In this document: piece after piece, positions 11,931 through 24,232 of the stretch
How positions within the stretch are numbered: the first letter of the stretch is position 1
Layout of the letters: each line of letters opens with the position of its first letter
Assembly (NCBI GenBank): GCA_963921825.1
Contig: OY997591.1
Coordinates: 30,897,825 to 30,961,824 of the forward strand
DNA: 64,000 bases
Direction: 5' to 3'
Source of the DNA: Erodium maritimum
Lineage: Eukaryota > Streptophyta > Magnoliopsida > Geraniales > Geraniaceae
The notes under the pieces: model-generated
Told to the model about the DNA's origin: nothing
The model's input: the letters and a program-made list of their open reading frames with translations, nothing else
The model's database searches: none
Made by a program: the position numbers and the translations under genes

Positions 11931-12485
11931 CCACCGGCTATGATACTACCCCACACCGGTATTCCCTTCGGTGCAGGTACCATACCAGATCACAATCATC
12001 GGCTTAGGTACTACCCCACACTACTATTCCCCTTGGTGTAGGTACCTTACAGACACTACCCCACACCGCAGCGTGGGTGCCATACCGGTATAGAACCCAA
12101 CTTAAAGACTCGCAAGAGAATAACATACTAAACAATCATGGAGCAACCAAAGTTTAGCAAATCACAATTCTATCACAACACGCCACAAGAATGAATATAC
12201 CTTTACACTTACCAATATACTTACCAATTGCACTCCATTAGTCTATCATTCACCCGATCATGTACCATTTAGCACAATCAATTACACTCAATGTTCATAC
12301 ATTCATTCATCCAAGCATTCGATCAAATAACCATTCAAGCATTCAAGTTCAATATTCAAATCATCTAGTTGTATTAGACTCTTATCTTAGCCAAACTAGG
12401 CAATCAAAGCATGTGAGGCAAACACAAACAATCCTAGGGCTCATCTCGGCCTCTCTACCAGCAAAGCAATTCCCAAGTATTGAAA

Positions 12486-12490
12486 GCGAG
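12486..12490. repeat. Target duplication GCGAG, left copy
   Basis: GCGAG precedes LTR B and recurs at 15669-15673 directly after it. After the second copy, LTR A resumes with TTACACTAG, exactly as the same stretch reads inside LTR B near 14090. Confidence 0.9.
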
Positions 12491-13315
12491 TGTCACGCCC
12501 AAATCCGGTTTTAACCGGACTCGAGACGTGACCTGAGTTAATAATGGAAAATACCAAACAGCTAATAAATCTTTTAACAACTCAAATAAAAACCATCAAA
12601 TCCTCATAAATGAATAGTTCGAAAACCTCAAATGTGAGTCAAAGCTCAACATAAAGTGCAAGATAAATAATGTTTAGTACAAAAGACCAACACAACTCTA
12701 GAATAATCCCCACGACGTCCAGAAGCTCCCGAGCCTCGAACTCACTAGACATCAGGTACGCCTGTAAAAACAGTAAGAAACTATAGGGGTAAGCTTACGC
12801 TCAGTAGGAAAAATCGTAAACAACTCAACCTTTAGATCAATGATAAAACTGCTTAAACAAGATAGCGTAAATAACGATGTAAAAACTATTAACAATGAAA
12901 TACTAGTAACCAGAATAAATAAGAATAGTACCGCATTCTCAAGGATAACAGTAATTTAAAAGATTCTATGAAAAGTACTTTAAACGAATCATAACCACTA
13001 AAATGGGAGCAAATAATATCACACCAACCACTTGCTTTCTCAAGCCTCCGATCCATGGATAGATTCTGGTGTCACATCGGTTCCCATATTCTGATCCACT
13101 AGAGTACCCATATCATATCAGATTTTCCCTCGGTCCAGAGGAGGCACATACATCGGGGCACCGGAAACCATCCCAAAGGGACGCTCATCGTCGGAATTCT
13201 CGGAAATGCATCCAAAGGACCATATGTCATAGGGAACCAAGGTACTGCTCCCGTAGGACGCATACACTTGGGTGAAACCGCAAGTAACCATTTCCCACAG
13301 GGTAAACCATCCAAT

Positions 13316-13570
13316 TGCCCGCAGGCTCCGATAATCAATGCCCCGCAGGGTCCAATAATCAATGCCCGCAGGCTCCAGTAATCAATGCCCCGCAGGGTCC
13401 AATAATCAATGCCCGCAGGCTCCAGTAATCAATGCCCCGCAGGGTCCAATAATCAATGCCTGCAGGCTCCAGTAATCAATGCCCCGCAGGGTCCAATAAT
13501 TAATGCCCGCAGGCTCTAGTAACCAATGTCCCGCAGGGTCCAATAACCAATCATTATCCCGCAGGATCTG
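13316..13570. repeat. 47-bp two-part tandem array in LTR B
   Basis: A 24-bp unit (ATCAATGCCCCGCAGGGTCC and four more bases) alternates with a 23-bp variant carrying CCCGCAGGCTCCAGT. The composite recurs every 47 bp (starts at 13334, 13381, 13428 and onward) for about five cycles, decaying toward the right end. Confidence 0.9.
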
Positions 13571-14554
13571 CCAACACCAACGACTATAATACCACCAGAT
13601 TACCCCCCCCCCCTAGTGTAACTACCATACCGAACAACCAAACATTTTAAGAGCAAGAAAAAAGGGAAGCACACAATAACACATCAACCAACCAACGCTT
13701 ATCGAATCACATGTTCACCATAACACACCAAAGACATCCATTCAACCCTTACACTTACCGTTATACTTACCTGTCACGATCCATCGGTCCATCGATCACC
13801 TGATCGTACCGTTTGGCACAACCAGTCATACTCGATCATCCGTTCAAGCATATCATCCGTTCAAGCATTCAATCATACAACATTCAATCAATCAACCAAT
13901 CATGTAAACATTCAATCAATCATGTAAACATTCAATCAATCAATCAAGCATACGATTTAGCTAGTTTCGTTAGACTCTTATCTTATCCAAACTAGGCAAC
14001 CAAGCATGTGAACCTAACACAACAACTAATCCGAGGGCTCATCACGGCCTCTCTACCAGTAAAGCAATTCCCAAGTATTTAAAGCGAGTTACACTAGTTA
14101 TTCTCATCCTAAGCATGCATACTAGACACGTCCGATTATTAGTAATTGGAAGACGATTATTCTAGTTATTCGCATCCTATATGCAATTCTAGGACCTTTC
14201 TGACTTTATTAACCTAATAGGAATACTAGTAATGAAATACTCGAGTAGTTAGGACTTTCCCTACCTTGTGGTCTTCCTCTAAAACTCTGCTGTAAAGCCG
14301 GTTAGTCCCTCCTCCGTTCTTCACACGGGTTCTGGAGTGATCTTCGTCGCTCTAGCTCGGGTCCAAGGCCTTCCCTTCTATTGATCTCGGGCTCACGGTC
14401 TTGGACCACAACAATACCAAAATTAGTAACCTAACGGAGTGTTCCTCAACCCAAAATTTACAGAATAAACCTCAAACAATGGAAACAAGGTCAAAGAAGT
14501 GATCTAGAAATCGAAATGGGCTAAAAGGAGGGTTTTTGGATCTGGAGGTCCGAT

Positions 14555-14790
14555 CCGGAAGGTGGCCCTGACCGTAGCACAGGCCATGCCGGAACCTGGC
14601 ACGGACCGGCCCGGTACCAGCACGGACCGTGCGGCGCACCGGCCCGGAGTCTGACACGGATCGTGCGAGGTTCCGTGCCGGACTCACGCCCGTTCCGCGC
14701 AGCACGCCGTGCCGGTACCTGGCCCGTTTTGTGTGGCTTGCCGTGCCAGCACAAGGCCCGGTCCGGGTCACGCTCCGTAGCGAACCAGTC
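14555..14790. repeat. GC-rich imperfect-repeat tract in LTR B
   Basis: GGCCCGG, GCACGGACCGTGC and CGTGCCGG phrases recur through this CpG-rich tract. The same tract stands at 24575-24830 in LTR A. It may be a regulatory island of the LTR; that is inference. Confidence 0.6.
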
Positions 14791-15673
14791 CAGGTTCTCC
14801 CCCTTTCTTCCCCAGCTCGAGTTTCATGAAAATCAAATCAAAAACCACATTTTTCAAGTCCTTCTAACTCCAAAATGTTCATCAAAAGGTCCCAAACATC
14901 AACACCCTCAATGGGTTCATCAAAACTTCAACTAAAAACACAAACCAAGCAACATACTTCATTACTTCTTCTCCAAGCAACAACCAAAATGCTAGTTCTT
15001 CAACTTCAAGCCACAAACCCACAAAAAAACCCAAGTTGGAGAGTAGATGAAACGGAGAGTTAAGAGCATCCATACCTCTAGGATGGTGAGATGAAGAAGA
15101 TGGAAGGAAAATGGAGGCAAAAGGACTAAGAACAAGCTTCAAAAATGCAAGCTTTCATCTCTTTCTTCTTCCTCAAGAAATGAGCTCTTCTCCTCTCCTC
15201 TCCTTGTGATTTTCGGCTGCAACAATAGGGAATGAGCTGAGTTGTGTGCTCATGTTGCTTTAAATGACCTATTTTGTCCAATTACCGAAAATCCCTTAAG
15301 GTCCTATCCCTTTAAAGGTAAGTTGGGAGGGTATATGAGTCAATTGAAGCTCCTTTTTCATCCTCCAAGACAAACATGACGAGTGTCATATGGGGTCACT
15401 TCCACTTAATTAATTTCCAGCTTTCCAAGATTTTATCGGAAATTAACCGATATAAAGTCCAAGTTTGACCGAAATTTGACCTAACCAATATTATAGTCAA
15501 ACTGAAGGAAATGGTCCAGCTAAGCTAACCGTGATGACGGCTAAGATTTTTGGGTCCCAGAAAGGTCCCGAATGGCTTCCTAAACCATCGGTTGACTTTT
15601 CTGGCCGAAAGTCAAACTTGTCTAGAATTCACCGGTTCGACCGGGATCGACCAGGAGCGGTTCTTACAGCGAG

Positions 15674-15766
15674 TTACACTAGTTATTCACATCTTAATCA
15701 TGCATGCTAGACACGTCCGATTATTAGTAATTGAAAGACGATTGTTCTAGTTATTCGCATCCTATA
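15674..15766 (-). repeat. Middle piece of LTR A
   Basis: This 93-bp stretch matches 14096-14190 of LTR B closely and carries the CTATA target of copia C1 at its right end. Confidence 0.8.
15762..15766. repeat. Target duplication CTATA, left copy
   Basis: CTATA precedes C1 and recurs at 24228-24232. The joined sequence, CATCCTATATGCA, is what LTR B shows at 14169-14181 without any insertion, so the empty site is visible in the same window. Confidence 0.95.
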
Positions 15767-17453
15767 TGTTAGTCTTAGTGCCCGTAGTTCAATCCTAAAT
15801 GTCCAAATGTATATATCATCGTTAGCAATAAAATTAAAGCGGCTTTATATTACTTATGTGTTGGAGTAATATATCGATGTGTGCTCTGATCTATGCCCAC
15901 CATGCGAATAGAACCATAGATCGAGATAGATCACACTCGATGGGTCCCTAGTCAACAAAGCTTCACTAGAAGCGACTAGTATGAAAGATGGCTCTTTATG
16001 GCTTACGTTCTGTTAGTCATTGGAATGAGATTCCGGAGTCTGATCATAGATATCATGTGGGACATGATATTGGACGACCCGCCCTGAATATGTGCCATAG
16101 ATTAAGTCATGAACATATTCAGTGTTGTAGCTTGTCATGTATCCTTAGACCAAGGAGTCTTTGTGATCGCTATGTAGTCAACAACTGAGTTTGACCTGAG
16201 CCTAACGTTGTCCGTAACAGGGCTTCCATAACGGCCAGGATTGGCTTGGGGACGGGCTACATGAGTGACACGAAAGGCGGCTAAGGGATTTATCCCTCAT
16301 ACTGAGGTATGGGAAAGATATCGGTTCTCGGCCGCTTGATCGAGAGTGACTGAAAGAATAGCATGGCCATGCACATGATACTGGGTATCATATCTTCAGT
16401 CATCTCACATATCAAGGAACGGTGATTGAGAATAATAAGGATGACGGCTCTATGCCTTATCTCAATCAGGATATCGGAGATAAAAGGATAATGACAGGGA
16501 TGACGGAAAGGTTAGAATCGACAGGGTCGATTCGTTATGCAGTGTCAGGCAATACTAAAGTCTCGTTAGTTGCCACTTAAATAGGATCAAGTAAAATGGG
16601 ATTTTACGTTGATCTATTGACATGCATAAACCTAAGGGTCACACCGGAGGATGAAACTCATTGACACATTTATGGAGAATGGCCAAAAGGGAGTTGTCTC
16701 GGGACATGACCAAAACTGGGTTTTGGGTCATGTGCTCGTACGTGAATAGGACTTTACGGATCGAGACAAAGCTTGGAGTCTTGGGATTGATCGCGTCGGA
16801 TAATGTTGGACATTTCCGGTATGGAAGGCTTGGAGGCGATGAGCGAATCACGGGACCTCGTTAGAAATGGCCACGGGCCATGTTCCAAGAGGCCCATGAA
16901 AGGCCCATGCAACCAAGGCCCATGGAACTAATTAATCAAGTCTTGATTAATTAGTACTAAGTAAGCAAGACAAAGATTAAGGTGTTGGTGATTCACCACC
17001 TAACCCAATCTTGTCTTGCCATACTTGTCCTATTTACACCTTACTTGACACCATACTTGTCCCATGCCTTTAGTTGGACAAGTATGGGTTTTGTTATGTT
17101 TAAGTCATCTTTTTTCAACATAACAAACACAAGACAAGAATAGGAAACACATTTTCTCTCCCTCTTCCATGGCCATTTCGGGTTTGGCTAGTTTCCTCCT
17201 CCATTTTTGTGTTCTTGAGTCCTCAAAGAGAAGAACTACGTGGCTTTGATTCCCATGTGGATACGTAGGCGTCTTGGAGACTCAAGCCAATCATTCGTTA
17301 ACCGGTGTTCTTGTTTTGGTAAGAACTAGTGCTGAATTTTTCTCTTGTTAATCCATTCTTTGTTAGTTGTTTCATGGTTCTAATTGTCTCTTGGTTTTCA
17401 TTGATTTTCCGCTGCGAGTTGGTTCATCTCCAACCCTACCTCGAGACCCAACA
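15767..17453 (+). repeat. C1 5' LTR
   Basis: 1687 bp, starts TGTTAGTCTTAGTGCCCG and ends GAGACCCAACA. The 66- and 70-residue frames inside it recur in other LTR copies because the LTRs are recent, not because they encode a protein. Confidence 0.95.
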
Positions 17454-17454
17454 G

Positions 17455-17466
17455 TGGTATCAGAGC
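17455..17466 (+). promoter_or_regulatory. C1 primer binding site
   Basis: TGGTATCAGAGC, one base after the LTR, is complementary to the 3' end of initiator tRNA-Met, the usual primer of plant copia elements. Confidence 0.9.
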
Positions 17467-19011
17467 CGTGCTACCTTCGGGATTCACAAGACGGTGTTCA
17501 AAGTTTCGGTTTTGCTTGAAAGTTTCGTTTTTGGCATGTTGTTTTGCTAAATTGTTTGATAACATGTTTTAAATTCTTGTTCATGGATTTAATGCATGTA
17601 AAATGAATTTTTGAAAATTATTTCAAATCTGGAAATTTTGAAATTTTTTTTTGATTTTTCGGGTCTCGGGAGCGGGACTCTCGGGGAGCCGAAACCGGGA
17701 CCGAACGGGGCTCCGTTGGACGGAGCTAGGCCAAGCATGACCATTGGATGGTTGATATGCCAAGGCTAAACCGTTTTGTTAGTTATGACGAGTTTGGAAC
17801 CGTCATGACGAACTCGAAGATCAAATGTTCAAAAGTTTCATTTTTGAACGGTTTCGATAAACCGAGCATCAAAAATTTTCGAAACTTGGCTATTAATTAA
17901 AACCGGAAAATCACATGATGTTTGATAACATGCTTGTTTGATAACACGATGTGTGATGTGATGTTGGCATGGTGTACATAATAGCCCCGAGCTCAATTTA
18001 ATTATTTATCGCTTTTCACGGCCTGCGAGCCGTTAGAGTTAACGTGTAATTATTCTTTCAAGGTGTGGTCGTCGAACCACTTGTTTGTAATATTTATTTA
18101 TTCCCGACCTGCGAGTCGTGTATTAAATTGTAATATTTTACTCAAGACGAAGAAAGGGCGAAAAGGTCATTTGGTGGCTTTTCGGGTGTTGGCATCGGCT
18201 TGGAGTCGGTGGAGCTCAAGAAGCTAGTGGGAGTTAGTTTAGGGGGCTATTATGTGCACATTTATCGCTTTATGCTTGGTTTAGTTTATGCATGATTAAT
18301 TCTATGTGTTTTAGAATTGCATGCTTAACTTTATTTACCGAGCATATCACCTCACATGCAAAGATAAAATTGGAATTTTAATCCTTGTGTGTGAACCCTT
18401 AGAACCGTCATTGCATTGGATGTAGTTGACGGGTTCAAAGGAAGAATTACATTGGATGTAATTTGAGGCATCATTGCATTTGGAATGTAGTTGATGTGCT
18501 CATCGCATCTAGGATGTGCCAAAGTTTTGAACACAACTGGACAAGTAAAAGCGGGTCATGTCCGATACCTCCCAATCATCAACACCTTACTACCTCCCCG
18601 TCCTATGGTTGTCGTGCGCATTAGCGGAGCATCCATGGGGAAGCGGGGTAGTAGGTTTGGACGACATATGTGGGTGTCGTGCGCATTAGCGGAGCACCTA
18701 CATAGTGACGAGCCATAGTTGAAAATTGGTGGACCCGACTACGATTCTCGGCCTGAGGTTGAGCTAGGGTAACAGATAGGGTAAGTCGTGTACATAAGTA
18801 CATACCCTAGCCAAGAGTCACATTGGATGTGATTGGATGGAGTCCTACCTACATAGCTTGATTAAGTGGTGAGCATTAGTTCAGCTTAATCGAGTGAATC
18901 AAGGATCTTGGTTTCAGATTCTAAAGGTTTAGAATTGATTGTTGGTGTTTAAGCTTGATCTTCATAAAATTTATTCAGTTTACTGATTGAATTTTATCTG
19001 TTGTAGATCAA
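17467..19011 (+). other. C1 untranslated leader
   Basis: About 1.5 kb without a long frame separates the primer site from the gag-type ATG at 19012. It contains two copies of GTCGTGCGCATTAGCGGAGC (near 18610 and 18675) and several ATTGGATGTA phrases (18410-18500, 18820). Confidence 0.75.
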
Positions 19012-22000
19012 ATGGCAAATTCAGCGAACATTGATAGTTTGTCATTAAAAACCATTCTTGACAGGGTCAAGCTAAATGGGACAAACTATTTGGACTGGTA
19101 CAGAATTTTGAGGATAGTCCTCAAGTCTGAACGCAAAGAATATGTCCTTGACAAGGCTGTCTCTAAGACCATATCAGAGTTACATGAAGTGTCATCAGCT
19201 GCTGAGAAGAATATCTCAGGGATCTGGGATCCAAGGATATTCTGATGGTCAACGAGGGAATTGGAAGTGGCAAGGGCTGGGCCCATGCGCACTTGGCAGG
19301 AAAGATGAGACACCTGAGAATGTCTGCTTCTACTGCCAACAGCCTGGTCATTGGAACCGGGATTACAGGAAGTTCACGGCTGATCTGAAGAAGGGCAGTG
19401 GGACTGCGCCTTCATCAAATAGCCTGGATGATCTGAAGAAGGGCAGTAGGACTGCGCCTTCATCAGGAAACCTGGATGATCTAAGGAAGGGCGGTGGGAT
19501 CGTGCCTTCATTCGGTATTAACTCTATAGAGCTACATCTCTCTACTTCCAAAGATTCATGGGTATTAGATACCATGACTGAATCTCACACATGCACTAAT
19601 ATATGGTGGCTGAAAGTAGGAGAGATTTGGAAAGCACGAAATGAACCTCAGAGTTGTGGCAACTACTGTAGGATCCATGAGTCTTGCTTTGCCAAGAGGC
19701 CTTGTCTTAGTATTGTATAATGTATATTGCATACCTACTTTTAGTAGGAATATTATATCTGTATCCGTGTTTGACAAGGAAGGATATAATGTTAATATTG
19801 GAAATGGAGTTTTCAATGTTTTATGCAATGATATGTTTTATACCAGTACTGACATGGTTGGAGGATTGTACATATTAGATATGGGTAACAATGCCTCAAG
19901 TTCTATATATTCCGTTAATACCAAGAGGTCTAAATCCAACGATTTAAACCTAACTCTGTTATGGTACTGTCATTTGGGTCGCATAAACAAGAAGCGCCTA
20001 TCAGCACTTCAGAAGTGCGGGCTTTCAGGTTCATTCGAATTCCATTCGATCGATAGGTGCAAGGTTTGTTTGATGGGCAAAATGACTAAAGTGCCCTTTA
20101 TCGATCGCGATGAAAGGGCGGGTGAATTATTGGGGCTGATACACTCGAATGTGTGTAGACCAATAAGTTCACTTGCCAGGAGGGGTTTTAGCTACTTTAT
20201 CACATTTACTGATGATTACAGTAAATATGGTTATGTCTATTCGGTGAGACATAAGTCTGAAGCTTTTGATAAATTCAAAGAGTTTAAGACTATAGTAGAA
20301 AACCAGCTCGACAAAGGTATTAAGGCACTTCGATTGGATCGAGGAGGAAAATACTTGACCACAGAGTTATTAGATCATCTAAAAGAGAATGGGATCCTTT
20401 TGGAATGGACTCCTCCTAGGTCATTGTAGTTGAAAGGTGTAGCCAAACGGAGAAATCGGACATTGTTAGACAATGGTCTGTTCCATGATTAGTTGGACTG
20501 ATCTCCCAATCTCTTTTAGGGGTTTTGCTCTAGAGACGACCGCATTCATAGTGAATCGGGCTTCGACGAATGGTGTGGAAGGGACACCATTTTAAAAATG
20601 GTACGGGATGATGCCCGCTTTGTCCTTCCTAAAGATTTGTGGTTGCGAGGCTTATGTGAAACATTTGGTTTCGACTAAGCTCGAACCAAGATCTGAGATA
20701 TGCACCTTCGTGTGGTATCCCAAAGCAACAAGGGGATACTATTTCTACAATCCCAGTGAGAACATGGTGTTCGTCGCTTGGGGTGGGGTCTTTATGGAAA
20801 AGAAGTTTTGTTTCCAAAGATGTCATTGGGAGGACTGTGCATCTCGAAGAAATTCAGGATGGTACAGATCTGTCTAAACCAATTGGCAACCCAGTAGAAA
20901 GGAGCCAGAGATTGTCGTAGAGTAAGAACCAATTCCTGTTACAATTCCGGAAGGTCCAAGGCGATTTGAAAGGATCAATCTTCCACCTCTAAGATATGGT
21001 ATCCGGAGGTGACAATGAAGTCATGGTGGATCACGATGATCCAGCCACCTTTCAGGAAGTCGTGGATGGGCCCAACTCCGAGTTATGGCTGGGAGCCATG
21101 AGGGAGGAAATGCAATCCATGTCGGACAACCGAGTCTGGGAACCGGTTGATCCCATCAATGGTGTGAGGACCATAGGATGCAAATGGATCTTCAAGGTGA
21201 AGATGGACATGGACGGCAACCCTCTGACCTACAAAGCTCAACTGGTGGCGAAAGGTTATAGGCAGATCCAATGGATTGACTATTAGGAAACCTTCTCCTT
21301 AGTGGCTATGGTCAAAATCGATCCAAATTCTTCTTGACATAACTGCGTATCATAATTACGAGATATGGCAAGTGGATGTCAAAACCGCTTTCCTAAATGG
21401 AAATTTGACTGAGTACGTTTGTATGTCTCGGCCCAAAGGTTTTGACGATCCGAAGAATAAAGGAAAGATTTATAAGTTGTTGAAATCCATTTATGGATTG
21501 AAACGAACTTCTCGGAGTTGGATCCTTTGTTTTGATGAAGCTGTAATTGGATTTGGCTTAATCAAGAACGAGGATGAATCTTGCGTTTATAAGAAGGCTA
21601 GTGGGAGCAATATTACCTTTCTGGTTCTCATTGAAAACGACATCCCAACCTTGCACGAGACTAAAGCTTGGTTGAGGAAGTGTTTTTCAATAAAGGACTT
21701 AGGCGATGCTTCTCATATCTTAAGGATTAAGATATGTAGAGATCGCACCAAGAGGGTCTTGGATTTAAGTCAGAGAACCTATGTGAACAAGGCATTGAGT
21801 AGGTTCTTAATGCTCGATTCAAAGAAAGGACTCTTACCCACTAGTCATGGCATTCATCTCAGCAAGACTCAGTGTCCTAAGACACCTGATGAGCTGAAAA
21901 GGATGATGAGAATCCTATGCGCCTGGGGGCAGGATCGATCATATATGCCATGACATGTATGAGACCAGACGTCTCGTAAGCCTTATGTTGTACCAATAGA

Positions 22001-22524
22001 CATCATTCTAATCCGGGGGAAAGATGATGCTGAACTAGTCGTCGAAGGATGAGTAGACGCTAGTTTTCCAAGACAAATCCAGATGACTTTAGAAGTCAAT
22101 CAGGATATGTGTTTACGCTGAATGGCAGAGCTTTAGCTGGGAAAGCGTAAAGCAAGATACCATTGCCGAATCTACGACAGAGGCCAAGTACATGGATGCT
22201 GCAGAGGCAGCTAAGGAGGCTATGTGGATTTGGAAATTCATGGCAGGGCTGGGTGTAATTAAAAACCCATCCAGTCCGGTGAATCCATTTTGCGACAACA
22301 CAAGGGCCATTGCGCAAGCTAAAAGCCTAGATCACATAACAAATCCAAACATGTACTGCGGCGTATCCACCTCATCAGATAAATACTGAACTGAGGTGAA
22401 GTGAAGATAACCGATATTGCAACAGATGATAACATAGCCAACCCTTTGACTAAGGCAGTGTCACTGCCTGAACATGTTAGACATGTAAAGTCGATGGGGA
22501 CATATTGGAGTTTAGATTGGAACT

Positions 22525-22540
22525 AGGGCAAGTGGGAGAT
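22525..22540 (+). promoter_or_regulatory. C1 polypurine tract
   Basis: AGGGCAAGTGGGAGAT ends exactly at the 3' LTR start and is the expected plus-strand primer site. Confidence 0.8.
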
Positions 22541-24227
22541 TGTTAGTCTTAGTGCCCGTAGTTCAATCCTAAATGTCCAAATGTATATATCATCGTTAGC
22601 AATAAAATTAAAGCGGCTTTATATTACTTATGTGTTGGAGTAATATATCGATGTGTGCTCTGATCTATGCCCACCATGCGAATAGAACCATAGATCGAGA
22701 TAGATCACACTCGATGGGTCCCTAGTCAACAAAGCTTCACTAGAAGCGACTAGTATGAAAGATGGCTCTTTATGGCTTACGTTCTGTTAGTCATTGGAAT
22801 GAGATTCCGGAGTCTGATCATAGATATCATGTGGGACATGATATTGGACGACCCGCCCTGAATATGTGCCATAGATTAAGTCATGAACATATTCAGTGTT
22901 GTAGCTTGTCATGTATCCTTAGACCAAGGAGTCTTTGTGATCGCTATGTAGTCAACAACTGAGTTTGACCTGAGCCTAACGTTGTCCGTAACAGGGCTTC
23001 CATAACGGCCAGGATTGGCTTGGGGACGGGCTACATGAGTGACACGAAAGGCGGCTAAGGGATTTATCCCTCATACTGAGGTATGGGAAAGATATCGGTT
23101 CTCGGCCGCTTGATCGAGAGTGACTGAAAGAATAGCATGGCCATGCACATGATACTGGGTATCATATCTTCAGTCATCTCACATATCAAGGAACGGTGAT
23201 TGAGAATAATAAGGATGACGGCTCTATGCCTTATCTCAATCAGGATATCGGAGATAAAAGGATAATGACAGGGATGACGGAAAGGTTAGAATCGACAGGG
23301 TCGATTCGTTATGCAGTGTCAGGCAATACTAAAGTCTCGTTAGTTGCCACTTAAATAGGATCAAGTAAAATGGGATTTTACGTTGATCTATTGACATGCA
23401 TAAACCTAAGGGTCACACCGGAGGATGAAACTCATTGACACATTTATGGAGAATGGCCAAAAGGGAGTTGTCTCGGGACATGACCAAAACTGGGTTTTGG
23501 GTCATGTGCTCGTACGTGAATAGGACTTTACGGATCGAGACAAAGCTTGGAGTCTTGGGATTGATCGCGTCGGATAATGTTGGACATTTCCGGTATGGAA
23601 GGCTTGGAGGCGATGAGCGAATCACGGGACCTCGTTAGAAATGGCCACGGGCCATGTTCCAAGAGGCCCATGAAAGGCCCATGCAACCAAGGCCCATGGA
23701 ACTAATTAATCAAGTCTTGATTAATTAGTACTAAGTAAGCAAGACAAAGATTAAGGTGTTGGTGATTCACCACCTAACCCAATCTTGTCTTGCCATACTT
23801 GTCCTATTTACACCTTACTTGACACCATACTTGTCCCATGCCTTTAGTTGGACAAGTATGGGTTTTGTTATGTTTAAATCATCTTTTTTCAACATAACAA
23901 ACACAAGACAAGAATAGGAAACACATTTTCTCTCCCTCTTCCATGGCCATTTCGGGTTTGGCTAGTTTCCTCCTCCATTTTTGTGTTCTTGAGTCCTCAA
24001 AGAGAAGAACTACGTGGCTTTGATTCCCATGTGGATACGTAGGCGTCTTGGAGACTCAAGCCAATCATTCGTTAACCGGTGTTCTTGTTTTGGTAAGAAC
24101 TAGTGCTGAATTTTTCTCTTGTTAATCCATTCTTTGTTAGTTGTTTCATGGTTCTAATTGTCTCTTGGTTTTCATTGATTTTCCGCTGCGAGTTGGTTCA
24201 TCTCCAACCCTACCTCGAGACCCAACA
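22541..24227 (+). repeat. C1 3' LTR
   Basis: 1687 bp, same ends as the 5' LTR. The one difference I found lies in the TATGTTTAAGTCATC phrase (AAGTC in the 5' LTR, AAATC here); a full alignment may show more. Confidence 0.95.
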
Positions 24228-24232
24228 CTATA

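Larger units (their letters stand above)
12491..15668 (-). mobile_element. Solo gypsy-type LTR B inside LTR A
   Basis: This is a 3178-bp LTR of the same family as A, with TGTCACGCCC and GGAGCGGTTCTTACA termini and a GCGAG duplication. It looks whole from end to end. It holds a 47-bp higher-order array (13316-13570), a GC-rich tract of GGCCCGG and CACGGACC phrases (14555-14790) and a T/C-rich stretch near 15150-15210. No internal retrotransposon region is attached, so it is a solo LTR made by LTR-LTR recombination. It landed in its own kind. Confidence 0.85.
15767..24227 (+). mobile_element. Copia element C1, complete in outline
   Basis: C1 is an 8461-bp Ty1/copia element: 5' LTR 15767-17453, primer site, about 1.55-kb leader, gag-type start near 19012 (LNGTNYLDWYRILRIVLKSE), CCHC-like knuckle near 19320-19370, protease trace near 19550, pre-integrase and integrase (19960-20425; HLGRINKKRL, then FITFTDDYSKYGYVY), reverse transcriptase (21000-21950; VWEPVDPINGVRTIGCKWIF, MDVKTAFLNGN), RNase H (22160-22340; AEAAKEAMWIWKF), polypurine tract and 3' LTR 22541-24227. 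LTR length and motifs fit the Angela/Tork group. Both LTRs are 1687 bp and looked the same in the stretches I compared except for one base, so insertion is recent. The coding region is broken by many changes, so it probably moved with enzymes supplied in trans. Confidence 0.93.

Noticed and set aside
11572-11934. 120-codon minus-strand frame with YWTLRGID repeats
   Set aside because: It is the 24-bp tandem array of LTR A read as protein; a 24-bp period always gives an octapeptide repeat.
11793-13570. CRISPR-like regular array
   Set aside because: There are no unique spacers; units are directly adjacent, and the context is a plant LTR.
17455-17466. tRNA gene
   Set aside because: Only the short complement to the tRNA-Met 3' end is present, as a primer site. 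No cloverleaf is nearby.
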